A stretch of 64,000 nucleotides of DNA. Origin: Pinguiococcus pyrenoidosus (taxonomy: Eukaryota; Sar; Pinguiophyceae; Pinguiochrysidales; Pinguiochrysidaceae). The translations under genes were made by a program, and so were the position numbers. The stretch covers positions 18,131 through 82,130 of the forward strand of contig JAAMXY010004285.1 of NCBI GenBank assembly GCA_019677205.1, given 5' to 3'. How positions within the stretch are numbered: position 1 is the first letter of the stretch; every line of letters starts with the position of its first letter. Of this stretch, positions 19,889 to 31,800 are shown in pieces. The notes beneath the pieces are model-generated. The model ran no database searches and was not told the DNA's origin. It worked only from the letters and a program-made list of their open reading frames with translations.

Positions 19889-21516
19889 CTACCAGCTGTC
19901 GTCGTAATACTTGTCAACCTTCTCCCTGTGGACCACACGTCCTTTCAAGCGGCCCTAGACCATCAAAAGAAGCGTGAGCGTCTCCGCCGTCACCATCGTC
20001 GAGAAGAGAAGAGAAGAGAAGACAAGAGAAGACAAGAAAGAAGATACCGCAGAGCCGACGTACCTTCGCACTGTTCGGCTTGGCCCTGGAGCTCCCAGCA
20101 TTTCCCTTCGCCTGCGCGTGCCTTCTTGAACCGCCTCTCCGACCGCGACGCAGCTCGTAAACCGCGTCAACCTCAGATGCTTCCATGATCTCCGTCTCTG
20201 GTGGCTGAGCAATCGCCTGCCGAAGCAACTCTTCGTCCTCGTCTGTGAACCCGCTGGCCTTCACCTTCACGTCGAGTCGCACTGGACACTCCAGCCCGAC
20301 CTCTTCGAGATTTGGGCCGCAATCCAGCGGAGTGTCCAGCTCCAGGCCGAGTCCACCACCTTGGTCATCCAAGGCGATCTCGTCCGCGACATCCTCTGCC
20401 TCGGCGGGAAGGAAGGCAGGCGCAGACGTTTCGTCATCGCCGGTCGCCTCCGGGTCGTCGGCAGGAGTGGCACTCGCAAGCGCACTCCGCGCCCGGAGCT
20501 CCTCGACCTCCCGAAGGATGTCCGGCAGCTGCGGCAGGTCTAAATCCGTAACCTCCAGCCGTTGCTTCATTCGGAAGTACTTGGCGATGCCCCGAACATC
20601 GCGATTGAAGAGCTCCTCCGCGTTGCGGTGAGACACGCTGACCATCTGCGGGAAGTCGATGAGGATGACGTTCAAGTCGTTGTCCACGATGAGATTGAAC
20701 TCGTTCAGGTCACAATGGATGAGCCCGTGCCTCGCAAGCTTCACGGCAATGTCCAGGCAGGATCGGAAGACCCGCTCCGGATGGCCCATCTCTCCCGCGC
20801 GGACTTGGTACATGGGATAGCCTGGCGCCAGGCTCATGACCACGACATGTCGATTCTGGTCCTTCGGAACCGGCACTGCGAAATTCTGCGAGTACAGCGC
20901 CCTCATGAATGCGTATTCCTGGGGAAGAGAATGCTTGAGCCAGGTCCAAGCTTCGGGGGGGGNNNNNNNNNNNNNNNNNNAGGGTGGCAAAGGAGAGCGA
21001 TGCTGGTGTTGCGACATCCCCGTCTCCGTGGCTTCGATAGCTTACCCGCATGGCCGCGAGGCGCGAGAGGTACAGCCAATTCCCGGCCGTCTTGTGCTGC
21101 AGATAGTCCCGCTTCGAGCGCACGGCGCGGAAGGACTGCCGACCTAGCCTGTGAAGCTTCACCACGAGAGTGGACCCATCCGGGGCCTCTGCCAAGTACA
21201 CGTCGCTCTCCTTGCCGACGCCCAGCTTGTTGCCCATGGCGGCGACCACGCCGCGCTTGCTGAGCGCGCGCAGCGCCAGCACGTCGTAACCCTTGTTCGT
21301 CAGGCGGAAGCCCTCGTAGCTTGACACGTCCCTGGCCACCAAGCGGTGGCGCATGAGGGCCCGCAGGGCCTTGTAAAGGCCGCTCCTCACGCTGGCCAGG
21401 CTGCTCAGCAGCGGCAGCGGCACAAAGGCGTGGTTTCTCATGCCCATCTCCACTGCTGTGAGCACGCGAAACTCATCTTGGCTCAAGTGCCGCATCATGG
21501 ACACGTCGAGGCTCAT
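19889..21516 (-). CDS. RIOK2: RIO kinase 2, ribosome biogenesis atypical kinase
   Basis: Three exons, 21516-21046, 20918-20064 and 19954-19889, give 463 residues. The N-terminal winged helix is typical (FRVLTAVEMGMRNHAFVP; YKALRALMRHRLV). The kinase core has the P-loop region NKLGVGKESDVYLA, the lysine in LVVKLHRLG, the RSKRDYLQHKTAGNWLYLSRLAAM block, the catalytic HCDLNEFN and the metal-binding IDFPQMVSVSHRNAEELFNRDV. Family members usually have HGDFNEFN, so Cys replaces Gly before the catalytic Asp. RIO2 acts in the final maturation of 18S rRNA in pre-40S particles. The region after residue about 340 is acidic, then basic. I added the last short exon (GRLKGRVVHREKVDKYYDDSW) because it splices in phase from a GTACGTC donor. 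That exon is less certain. The second intron boundary (MR|EYAF) matches the human protein. The first intron holds an assembly gap. Confidence 0.92.
20963..20980. other. Assembly gap (18 N)
   Basis: Eighteen unresolved bases directly beside a G homopolymer (on the plus strand), inside the first intron of RIOK2. Coding sequence is not affected in the spliced model. Confidence 0.99.
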
Positions 21517-22382
21517 GGTACCAACGCCGCAGCGCCGCTCTACGGCGCTGCGCTAAACCTGCCGATGTACAGCGAGAACATCGCCGCTTCGCCGACGCCG
21601 AACGCGATAGTGCGGCAGGATCGATAGAGCACGCTCCGGGCTTGCCGCGCCCCTGGGTACTCCTGATCGATCCTGTCCGTGATCGATCTTGACCAGGGAA
21701 GGCCAGGACGGCCGGGAACAGGAACAGGATCAGGAGGGACGCATTTACTGGAACTCTGAGAAACCCGGCGAACGGACAGGAGCACTGCTGATGCGTAGAA
21801 TGCCAGCAGGAACGGCCGAGAACGTTACGGGGCTTGTTCCTCCTGTTCAGCAGGCACGGGCATCACCCGGAATTTCCAAAATTGTATGTATTTTGAAAAC
21901 CTGTGTTCCTTTAGCGTTTCTTTGGAGGTCGCCATAGCACACCCACTTTACGCCGCACACGCACACCTACTTGATTGGCATCCCAGCGAGCTGAATAAGC
22001 ATCCTAGAGATATTAAAATTTACTAGGGGATTTTCAGCTTTGAAACGTCATGGACTTGCAACTTTCGCGACAGTTTCACCTAGGACTTGGGCGTCACTCG
22101 TCCGCGGAAGCCTGCGGCAATCGCGCGTTGGGCTGTACCTCCCAGGCGTGGTGCTACGCCGAGCTGGTGACGCGCTGCAGCGGCGAAAAGCCAGGCATTC
22201 CGCTCGAAGCGCAGGCATTCTGACACGCCGGGAGTCCGCGGTTTCCGCCTGAAAGTGTCGCTCGGCTCGTCTGCGCCTCCGAGGGTGCGCTGGAGCTGCC
22301 AGATTCGTGCGCCGAGCGGGTCTGTTGCTGCGGCCGCGAGCATCGGCGCACGGCCACTGCTGACCAGAGCTGAGAGAGCACC
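21517..22382. promoter_or_regulatory. Shared head-to-head region of RIOK2 and the RhoGEF gene
   Basis: An 866-bp divergent spacer with an AT-rich part at about 21880-22040. It carries TTTGAA at 22039-22044 inside a 13-mer (22037-22049) identical to one in the CFAP36/PEX1 spacer. No separate gene is supported. Confidence 0.42.
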
Positions 22383-25300
22383 ATGTCGGGCCCCGCGGTC
22401 GACAAGACCCTTCGGGTCATGGAGGAGATCATCTCCACGGAAACGACCTACGTGTCGGAGCTGACGACCCTCATAGAAGTACGCAGTTCCCAAGTTCGAG
22501 GCGTGGCGCGCGAGGAAGTGGCTGTGCTGACTCTGCCATTGCTGTGGCGCAGGTGTATATCAAGCCCATGCGGAACCAGAGCATTGTCGACAGAGAAGCC
22601 ATGCAGCAGATCTTCTCGAACTGGGAGCTGCTCCATGGCTTCAACACCCGGCTTCTGCAGGACCTTGTGGAGCATAAGAATGGACCGGATGGCGTGAAAG
22701 GTGCGACCCCCGCCTCTTCGAGCTTGGCCTCGGCGGCCTTGGTCGCGACATCACGACGACATACCGGTCACGTGCTCAGCCTCCCGAACCCCTCCTTTGC
22801 GCATCCGCAGGCGTGCCGTTCGGGCGGATCTTCAACGATTTCTCCCACTTCTTCAAGATGTATTCGGACTACCTGCAAAACTACGAGAACGCGTTGGAGA
22901 AAGTGTCCGAGCTGTCGCAGAGGAGCTCCGCGTTTGACCGGATTGTGCAGGCCGGCGCCAACGACCCACGGTGCCGGGGGAAGAACTTGACCTCCTACCT
23001 CATCATGCCCGTGCAGCGGATTCCGCGCTACAAGATGCTGCTCGAAGAGCTGCATAAGCGCACGGATGACGACTGGTTCGACAAGGTAAGAAGAGGCACG
23101 AACGCGGCGGGTTTGGACACGCCCGAGTGAGAAGCCGCCTCATGGTTTTCCCCGTTTCTCCGCGGCAGCCGAACTTGCTGAAGGCGCTGGAGACCGTCGG
23201 CAACGCTGCGAAGGACAACAACGAGAAGATTCGTCAGCGAGAGAACAGAATGAAGATCTTCGAGATCCAGACGCACTTTGACAGTAGCAAGAAGCCGGAT
23301 CTATTTGGAGACCCGTCGCGAATGTTTATTAAGGAAGGGCCGCTCATCAAGTTGTGCCGCCGAGGACCAAAGGAGTTCTTCTTCTGGCTGTTTAGTGATA
23401 AGATTGTTTACGGACAGGCCAGCGGTGAGACTACGTATCAGTTCCACCGGGAAATCGACCTAAGGTACGCGCCGACGTGCCGCCTCGGTTTTGTGCACCG
23501 GAGCTCGCCGCGGGGGTTCTAAAGCAAGTTCTATCGCAGATACTGTCGGGTTTCTATGGAGCCTCCGCAGTCGGAGGAGGGCCTCATCGAGAATGTCGAC
23601 AAGGCGTTCCTGATCGAGTCGAACACCAAGTCCTTCATCGTGTGGGCTCAGCTGCCCGCGGAGAAAATCGAGTGGGTCGATGACATCAACGAGTGCATCG
23701 GCAAGCTGCAGCAGGGCATTGACGGACAGGTCGCCCCGGTCTGGAGACCCGACGGATCCACGAACGAGTGCGAGGTGTGCAAGTCGCCCTTCACCTTGCT
23801 GCGTCGCCGACACCACTGCCGAAATTGCGGGGATCTTGTCTGCTCGCAGTGCTCGACGCACAAGCTTAACCTTCCTCACATCAACGCCACGACCGCGCAA
23901 AGGGTATGCGATCGTTGCTACGATGAGCGCGATCAGATTGGCAAGGGGAATCCCACCTCCCAAAGGTAAGTGCCTCGCCAGCCTGGTGCAAGCAATCGCT
24001 GCGGGCTGGGGCTCATCGAACGTTCTGGTTCAGGTTGGGTTTCGACTTTCGGCGTCAGCCCTCTGAGAATGGCGACATCTATGCTTCCACCAGTTCGAGC
24101 GTGCTGACGGCCCTGAGGACGCCCCCGCCGCCTCCGAGGCAGCATTCGGCGCCGCATGCCTTGACTGCGACTCCGTCGCTGCCGGCGAGAAGCGCGTCGA
24201 GCCACGCGTCGATGGGGCCGCCAAGACGAAGCCCTCCCCAGCCGGTACGTGGCGAGTTTGTCCGAGGTTCCCCTCCTCCCTTGGGCGGACGCTCACACCA
24301 GGACTCTGCAGATTGGGAGCTCGCACCACTCTGGGCGTGTCGTGAACCTGTCGCATCGCATCGATGCCAACGCTCCGCCGCCACCGAAGCGTGCCCCGCC
24401 AGTCCCTCCCTCTGCGGCGAAGAACGTGCTTGGCACCTCGGGCAGCCTCTCGGATACGGGATCTGAAACGCATTCGGAGAGGAGCTCCTTCGGAATCCTC
24501 TCGCGCTTCTCTCGATCCGGAACGCCGTCGACGGCGTCGACGCAGACCTCCCCGAGCGGTGAATCTGCGGAAGCCAAAGACCGGCCGAGCAGCGGGAGGC
24601 CGAGGGAAGGAGCTCCGAGGCGGCCACCACCACAGTACGTGAACCGGGTCCGACCCTGCCCTTGGAAACTTGCTGACAGGTCGTGCGCAATGCAGGCTGC
24701 CGGTGTCGAAGTCCGTGGATAGCTTTGAGTCGCGACCCACGAGCACATCGGAGAGGCCCGGAGAAGCGCATTTCTCGAATGCGAATGCTTGGAGGTCCCT
24801 ACTGAACAGCACAGACTCTTCCGAGGAGGATGCGCGCAAGAGAGTCAGCTACGACGCCAAGCAAGCTGCACGTGCGTACTCCACGCGGATCCCCTCGGGC
24901 GAGTCGAAGGAAGAGCAGGACAAGCCCAGCCGTGCATCCTGGCGCCCGTTGCCCAAGTCGCGAGCGCCGCCGACGCCGCGAAGGCAGCCCCCGGCCCGGC
25001 TCCCAGAGGGCTGGGAGAGGTTCGAGACCGCGGAAGGTAAGCTGGCTCGCCTCCAGGCTCAGGTGTCCGTCGCCCAGCCCGATTGGAACGTCTCACCGTC
25101 GTGGCGTCGTCGATTGCCTTGCTCCATCACCAGGCGAAGAATACTTCTATAACAAGTTCACTGCTCAGACGCAATGGGACCGGCCCACAGTGGCCGCTGC
25201 GCCGCCGAAGCCTGCCAGGCGCCGCGGCGACGACCCGTCTGCGGCTGCGGGTGGATCCCAGCGAGGGCTCAGCGCTTCGAAGGATCTCAACAGCTACCGG

Positions 25301-25486
25301 ATCTACGACTACGACGAGCTGGCGGTTCCTCGCACCCAGCTGCCGGCAGACGTGAATCCCAACGAGCGGGAGCTGCACCTGGACGACTTCCAGTTCCAGT
25401 ACTACTTCTACTGCACTAAGGAAGAGTTTCTTCAGAAGCCGAAGTGGAAGCGAATACAGAACAAGAAGGAGGTGCATCTGTTCTAG
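22383..25486 (+). CDS. FGD-like RhoGEF: DH-PH-FYVE with C-terminal WW and villin headpiece
   Basis: Nine exons: 22383-22478, 22553-22700, 22811-23085, 23169-23464, 23525-23965, 24034-24244, 24312-24634, 24696-25036 and 25134-25486. They give 827 residues, with every junction in phase. Domain order: Dbl-homology (about 10-190; EIISTETTYVSELTTLIE and SYLIMPVQRIPRYKMLLEEL); PH (about 205-335; FIKEGPLIKLCRR, then KSFIVWAQLPAEKIEWVDDI); FYVE (about 350-410) with WRPD, RRRHHCRNCG and RVCDRC, the three PI3P-binding signatures; a proline-rich disordered linker; a WW domain (about 698-728; LPEGWERFETAE joined to GEEYFYNKFTAQTQWDRP across an intron); and a terminal villin headpiece (about 765-827; TKEEFLQKPKWKRIQNKKE, ending HLF). 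DH-PH-FYVE is the FGD family, exchange factors for Cdc42/Rac at endosomes. The tail adds proline-ligand and F-actin binding. The fusion and its role are inferred. Confidence 0.9.
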
Positions 25487-25847
25487 CAGCGCTCTGGACG
25501 GTGTGTGGGTGACAGACTGCCATGAGAGAAGACAGAGGTATTGCCGTCGTAGTTGGATGCCGAGCGTGACAAGCTTTCCCCGGTGTAGCGTGCTCAGTCG
25601 AATCATACTGGTCTCTCGAGGAAGCCAACGGGACCAAACGGGTGCATCAACGATGCTCTGCTTTATCGCGCTCTCCTCCTAGCTCCTGCTCTCTCCCTGC
25701 CCTAGCGATCTCGTGCGCTCGCTATGCCAGCCAGAACATCGGAACTTCGGAACTTCGGAACTTCGGAATTTTGGAGCCTCGGAGCTTCGGAGCTTCGATC
25801 GCAGTCTGCCCAGCACCACCCGGTTGGCGTGTGGGTTCGTCTCTCCC
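25487..25847. other. Convergent spacer with 9-bp repeat
   Basis: A 361-bp space between the RhoGEF and dynein stop codons. It holds no gene. A patch of GGAACTTC/GGAGCTTC repeats lies at 25738-25800. Confidence 0.6.
25738..25800. repeat. 9-bp tandem repeat (CGGAACTTC-like)
   Basis: About seven imperfect copies of a 9-bp unit drift from CGGAACTTC to CGGAGCTTC, in the 3' spacer between convergent genes. Confidence 0.8.
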
Positions 25848-28800
25848 CTAGGAGTCCAGCGAGAGAAGAAGCGCGACGCCCTGTTTCACCCAGAACTTCT
25901 GCCGATGCTCTGCCGCCATCGGTAGCCTGAAGAACATGACGAAATTAGTCGAGTGGCCCGTGGTGAGAAGGACACCCGCACGGGCGGACGTGCGATAACA
26001 GGGCGTCATTGCCACGTGCGCTGTGCCATCTGGCACGTCAGAGGTGTACTGCTCGGGAATTCCCTCCACCTTCTCGATGTCGCTCGCCGGCTTCGGGACC
26101 AGATGCATATGTGGTAAGTTCGCGAAGAGCTCCCGAGGCTTGGACGGCGCCAAGACGTGGGTGTCGATGTCCCATCGAGCACCCTGGAGGAACAGTCCGT
26201 AGATGTACGCTCCGTCGACGGCTCGCTGCTCGTGGGCTCTGCTCTCCTCCAGCGGCGTCAGAACGCGCATGTCGTAGTCCACTTGGTCAATGGGAATCTG
26301 GTACTTGCGCGCGAAGTTCTGAAGCGTGCCTGTCAGGAAGGCCTGAGGAAAGTAGAATCCGCTAAGCCAGTACTCGTTGGGGGATGTGCCCGAGTCCATC
26401 CACGAGCCGAGGAAGGAGAGCCGCTGCAGGAAGTCGTTGACCCAGCTCCCGAGCGGTTTGAGCGACGGGTACGCAGCCTTGGACCAGATCTTGGGGACCT
26501 GTCCCGTCGACATGGACACCCCCATGGCTTCCAGCTCGGCGCTCATGACCACCAGCCCCTGGAGGGCGCGCTGGATCTCGAAGAGGCTTTTGGCCACGAT
26601 GCCAGAAAGCTTGTTGAAGCGAATGAGCTCTTGCGTGAGCACGGTGTTCATGGACTCTTCGTACTTCACCGGGAAGTCTAGGAGCGCGCGCTCGATGTCA
26701 AAGGGCTCGGGCAGACGGGCCTCAATGTCAGCTGCAAGGTTCCCCAGAGAGCTGCCCTCGGAGCCACCGCCGGCACTGGCTTCTCTCGAATGCATGCTGA
26801 GAGCGGTCTTCAGCAGGGCGTTCGTCTCGGCGAGGGCGCAGGAGATGTTGGCGTTGTCGTGCATCCCGAAGACTTCCGGGCCTTCGTTGTACGGGAGCTG
26901 CCGGATGAACTCGACGTACGTCTCGAGCGGTCCATCCGGCGGGGCGTAGTACTTGCCCGAGCTGGAGAAGCGGTAGCTGTCGTCGAGAATGTCCGAGCAG
27001 TAGAAATCCGACAGGGAGTTCATGAGGCAGCGGCGATCCTTGTCGTCGGTGACACGCCCGCCGTAGTTGCACTCGCCAGCCAAGTAGGAGAGGGCGGCGA
27101 AGGGGATGGGGTCAGCTTCGCCAAGCTCTCCCAGGAAGATGGAGAGCTGCTGCTTGCTGATGCTCAAGTCCGGCCCGGAGAAGACGTACTGGTTGTTCCA
27201 TCCCAGGGGCCCAAATCGCTTGCGCTCGGTGCAGGACGCGTGGAAGAAGCAGAGGCCGAAGAGGAGCTTCTTGAGCTGAGGCTGCCTCTCGGCTTGCACG
27301 GAGTTCACGTAGTCCTCGTCCACCGTGGAGTACGAGTTCAGCAGATTCGCTCGCAGGCCCTTCGGCGGTTCGTTCGTCATCTTCACGCCGTTCTGCAGGA
27401 TGAAGGCTGGGAAGTGCGGACTGGGCTCGGACGTGAGCCACAGTCGGAAGTGGGCATCGACGAGCTCGGGGCTCAGCTCTTCGCAGATCTTCTCCAGCGT
27501 GGGAAGCCACGACACGCAGAGATGGCAGTTCTGCAGGACCACCCAATTGCCCTGGTCCTTCGCCGCCTCGATGGCGCGCTCCGCCAGGGGTCCCTGGCCT
27601 TGCCCTAGACTGATGGCCTCCATCTGCCGTGCCATGTCCAGCTTTTCCGCCAGCTTGTACAGCTCCGTCATCGGGTCTGCGCCCGGCGTGAGCACGAAGA
27701 TGAGCGGAGTGACGCAGTTGGAGTCTTCGTAGCAGGCGTCGAGATCGAAAGGAGGGATCTCGATGAACTTCGTACCCCGAGACTCCGCCACGAACTTTTG
27801 GACACCCGGCACGACCGCGTCGGGTCGAACCGCTCTCAGGATGCAGAGGCGCTCGAAGAGGCTGTAGGTCTCCTCCATCCGGCCGCGGATGAGCGCTTCT
27901 GGCTCACCGGCCTCGGCCACTCCTTTCCACCAGCCGAGGCGCTCGTCAAAGTCTTTCTCAAGACCAGCGCCAGCGAAGGGCTCAAGGTTGGTGAGCGCCA
28001 GCAAGTTGTTCCAGGCCGAGTCGTACAGCCAAGTCGCTGCCTCGGGCTTCGGCCGCCGCACCTCCAAGGTGGTGGAGCCTTGGAGGAAGAAGCGGAAGAG
28101 CGCGCCGTCCAGCAGCCCCTCGCCCTTGAGGATCTTGGCCGTCAACAGGAAGCTGAACAGCAGCTTGTCCTTGGCGAAGAGAGAGCGGCAGACATTCTCG
28201 TACAGCACGTAGGTGAAGGTCTCGTTGAGGTGCTCGACTCGCTCGTCGTGGTTCTGGCCCTTGGGCGCCTTGCCGATGGCGAGGAGGAAGAGGCCAATGA
28301 ACCACTCCAGCGAGTACTGGTACATCGGGTCCACGACGTTCAGGTCCGCGATACAGAAGAACAGCTGCGACGCACGAAACGCGACGGGAATGTAGCCCTT
28401 GCGCACGCGCGCAATCTTCTCCTGCGTCTTCGCCGCTTCCTTGACCTTCTCCTCGATGACGTTGGAGGTGACCTTGGAGTCCTTGAGCGTGTTGATGAGC
28501 ACCTCGTCATCCAGGATGTTGCCCTCTGCGTTCTTGAGCAGCGCCAGGATCTGATCCTCCAGCTCCTTGAGCGCCTTCTTGTTGTCGGCGTCCTCCTGCA
28601 CTAGCGCCACGCGCTTGTGCTCCAAGTCCGGCTTCTCCGCCGTGACCACCGTGCCCAGCATCTGGTCCTCCAGGCCGTCCTCGGTGGCCATGAAGTTGAG
28701 CAGGTTGACCTTGACGCAGAGCTCCGGCGGATAGTGCGGGTTGCTGAGGTTGGTGGTGATGTACAGCTTGAAGTTGGCGTCGTACTCGATGCTGTTGTCG

Positions 28801-31800
28801 CCCAGGCGGATCATGGCGACGCCGCCGGTGACCACGATCTGCTTAAGCAGCAGAGGCTCCAGGATGGGATCCAGCGTCTCCGCCACGTTTTCGATGAGCA
28901 CCGGGTTGCCGAACTGCAAGGCGTTCTCCAAGGTGCGCACGAAGCTGCTGGCGCTCTGCTTGACCACCCGCAGCGCATTGCCCTTCTCCATATCTTTGAC
29001 CCAGCGATTCGCCTGCCCCTGAGGGTCGATCATGAGCGGCCAGCGCGTGCTCTTCTCCAGCACGATAGCGTTGTCGATGCTGAACGCGTCGTTGGGAAGC
29101 TTGCAGATGATCCACTCGCGAATCTTCACAGCCTCCCCGAGGACGTCCTGCAGGCGAAAGTCTTCCGCACAGGTGATGCCCCGCTGCAGAAGCAGCTCGC
29201 TCCACTGCGCCACGGCCTCGCTGCGATAACTGGCCACGAAGGCGCCGAGGTAGGCAATAATGCCGGACGCGAGCATGATGTCGCCGGTGACGTTGTCGTA
29301 CTGCTCCTGCAGAGACAAGCTCAGGTCGGTCCAGCGCGACTTCTCGCCACCCAGGCCGTTGATGAGCTGCTCGGCGCGCCCGAGCTTCACCTCGCAGTCC
29401 GTGACCTGTTTCTGAAGACCCTCCTTCTTGTCCTCGGCCTCGTTGAGCTGCACGCCCAGAAGCTCCAGCTTGTCCATGACCTCCTTCAGCGCGGCCTGCT
29501 TCTCCGCCAACGCCTCGGTCGCTTGCTTGAGGTCGCTCTCCGCGGTGGCCAGCGCGTTGCGCTTGGGCTCGACGTCCTTGGCGACTTCGTCGTAGACCAC
29601 CATGGCGTGCACCCACTTGCACAGGCCGGCCGCGGCCACGGAGCCCTTCTTCACAATGTCCGGCTGGAACTCCGGGTCGGCCACGAAGTCCTTCACCTTG
29701 GCGATGATCGCCGGCGCGATGTTGTCCTTGTCGTAGTCCATGAGGTTCTGCAGGAAGCGCGCGTCGGACAGCAGGTTCTTCTTGGCCGCCTCCCAGTAGT
29801 CGTCCACCTTCTTGGGCCCGCCGTTGGGGTCCTTGATCTTCACGGGCTTCACGCCCATCATGATGCACACGGCCGTCATGGTGATCCGCACGGCGCCCGG
29901 CGGCTTGGACATGCCCTTCACCTCCACGATCTGGTCCTTCTTCAAGCTGCGCAGCGCGGCCAAGGCGGCCTCCAGCGCCGGCAGCGCTCTGGCGAGGTCC
30001 GCCTCGCAGCTGGCTTTCAGGGCGTTGGCCTCCGCGGCTTGCTCATTGCAGATTTTTTCCTCCGTCTCCACCACGGCTTTGACCTCGTTGGCCGATTTGG
30101 TGTCCGCCGCGATCTTTACCAGCAAGGCGTCGGTCTGCACCTGCGCCTCCTTGAGCTTGGGCTGCAGATCCCTGAGGTAGGTCTTCATGTCGTCCACCTG
30201 CTCCGCCGTCTCCTTCAGCTTGAGCAGCCCGTTGTCGTAGCGCTCCTTCAGCTCCCGCACGCGAGTGCGCTGGACGTCAAGCAGGTTCTTGAAGGAGTCG
30301 ATGAGGCCCAGGTACGACGTGGGCGTGATGTAGTAGTGGCGGCCCATAGACTCGAGGAACCGCTTGGACAGCTTCTGCATCCTTCGCTGCATGTCCACGC
30401 ACACGATGGTGACGCCGCTGCGCACGTCGTCGGGCATGTCCACAGCCTGCAGGAAGTCCTGCGCCACGCTGTACAGCGCCTCCTCCGGCCATTCGGTGAA
30501 CCAGTCGATCGTGCAGCAGTTGACCAGGCTAGGAAAGTTCAACAGGCGCCTCCGGAAGGCGTCGCCGATTGGCGACATCGTGAGTACGATGTGCAGGTTG
30601 GTTCGGCAGCGTTGCACGAAGAACGGCCAGAGCTCTGCTAGAGTCCCACCCTCGACGCCGGCCTCGCGCGCCTTGCTCTGCAAGGCTTCCATGAGCTCCG
30701 TCAGCTCGTCCTGGGCGTACAGGTTGGGCACCTCTCCGGTGTTGAGGATGCCATTTATGTCCTCCACGAAGCTCTCGAGGACGATCTGCGTGTCGTCGAA
30801 GAGGAACACGGTAGGCTCGTTGTCGCGACCAGCCCAACCCAGGACTTTCTTCAGGTCGTCGCGCCACTCGGTCATTCCGTACGTCTTGCTGATCTCAATG
30901 CGGAACAGCTTGAAGTCCGCGATGGCCACGGCCAGCGTGGTGAGCGACTTTCGCCCGCTGCCGCCGACGCCCACCAGCAGAGCATTGCCGTACGGCAGGT
31001 TGATGACGCGAGAGATGCGCGCCACGTGCTCGATGGCGTTCTCGAACAGCACCAGATTCATCGGCTTGCTGGTCATCATGTTGTAGTCCTCCAGGTACTC
31101 CTTCATCACCTGCTTGAGCGCTTTCCGGTCCTCGAGCTCCATGTACTTCTTCACCGCTGCCCGCGAGTCCGCGAAGTTGCCGTACAAGATGCTTTCGTTG
31201 TTGCCTCGCACCTTGTGCCAGTCGAAGCCGAAGGTCTCCTTCACCTCTCCCCCGAGACGCCGCAGGAACCAGTCGCGGTCGTCGCTGTCAGACAGTCGAT
31301 CATGGAACACTCGAATGCACTCGTGCGCCCAGAGGCGCAGGAAGGAGATCTTGTCCTTCACGAACTGGGCGTCGCCTTGCAGGACGCCCTGGAAGATCTT
31401 GCTCAGGTCGCGGAGGTTGAAGGTGTAGTGGCTCTTGGACGGCGTCGGCAGCAGGTTGGCTGACACGTCGTTGTAGACTCTCACGCTGGACTGCACCACG
31501 CCCTCCGCGAGCTGCTTCACGTCCCCGGGGAAGCCCTTGGCGAAGAACCAGTCGACGATGAGGCCGAAGATGCGGCTGAGCGACGACCGATTAAATGGCA
31601 CAAAGTTGATGAGATTGAAGTGGCGCACGTAGCGCTGCGTGATCCGCGTGCGCCCGCCCTCGGGTGGACCCATCGCGGCCACAAACTGGACGTCTACGAG
31701 CTGGCGGAAGGTGTTCTCTTTCCGGTCGTACCACCCCGCGTGGTCCATCCACTGGCGAAGGATCTCGATGGGCGGCTGCGCGCCGTACTCTTCCTTGGCT

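Noticed and set aside
20930-20962. Coding continuation PEAWTWLKHSLPQ in RIOK2
   Set aside because: The sequence next to the N gap lies upstream of a clear CCCCAG acceptor. The conserved protein reads SRLAAMR|EYAFMRAL across the intron, so this is intronic.
28617-30641. 674-codon plus-strand ORF antisense to dynein exon 3
   Set aside because: Same reasoning: it lies opposite the stalk and AAA5 coding sequence and has no recognisable motif.
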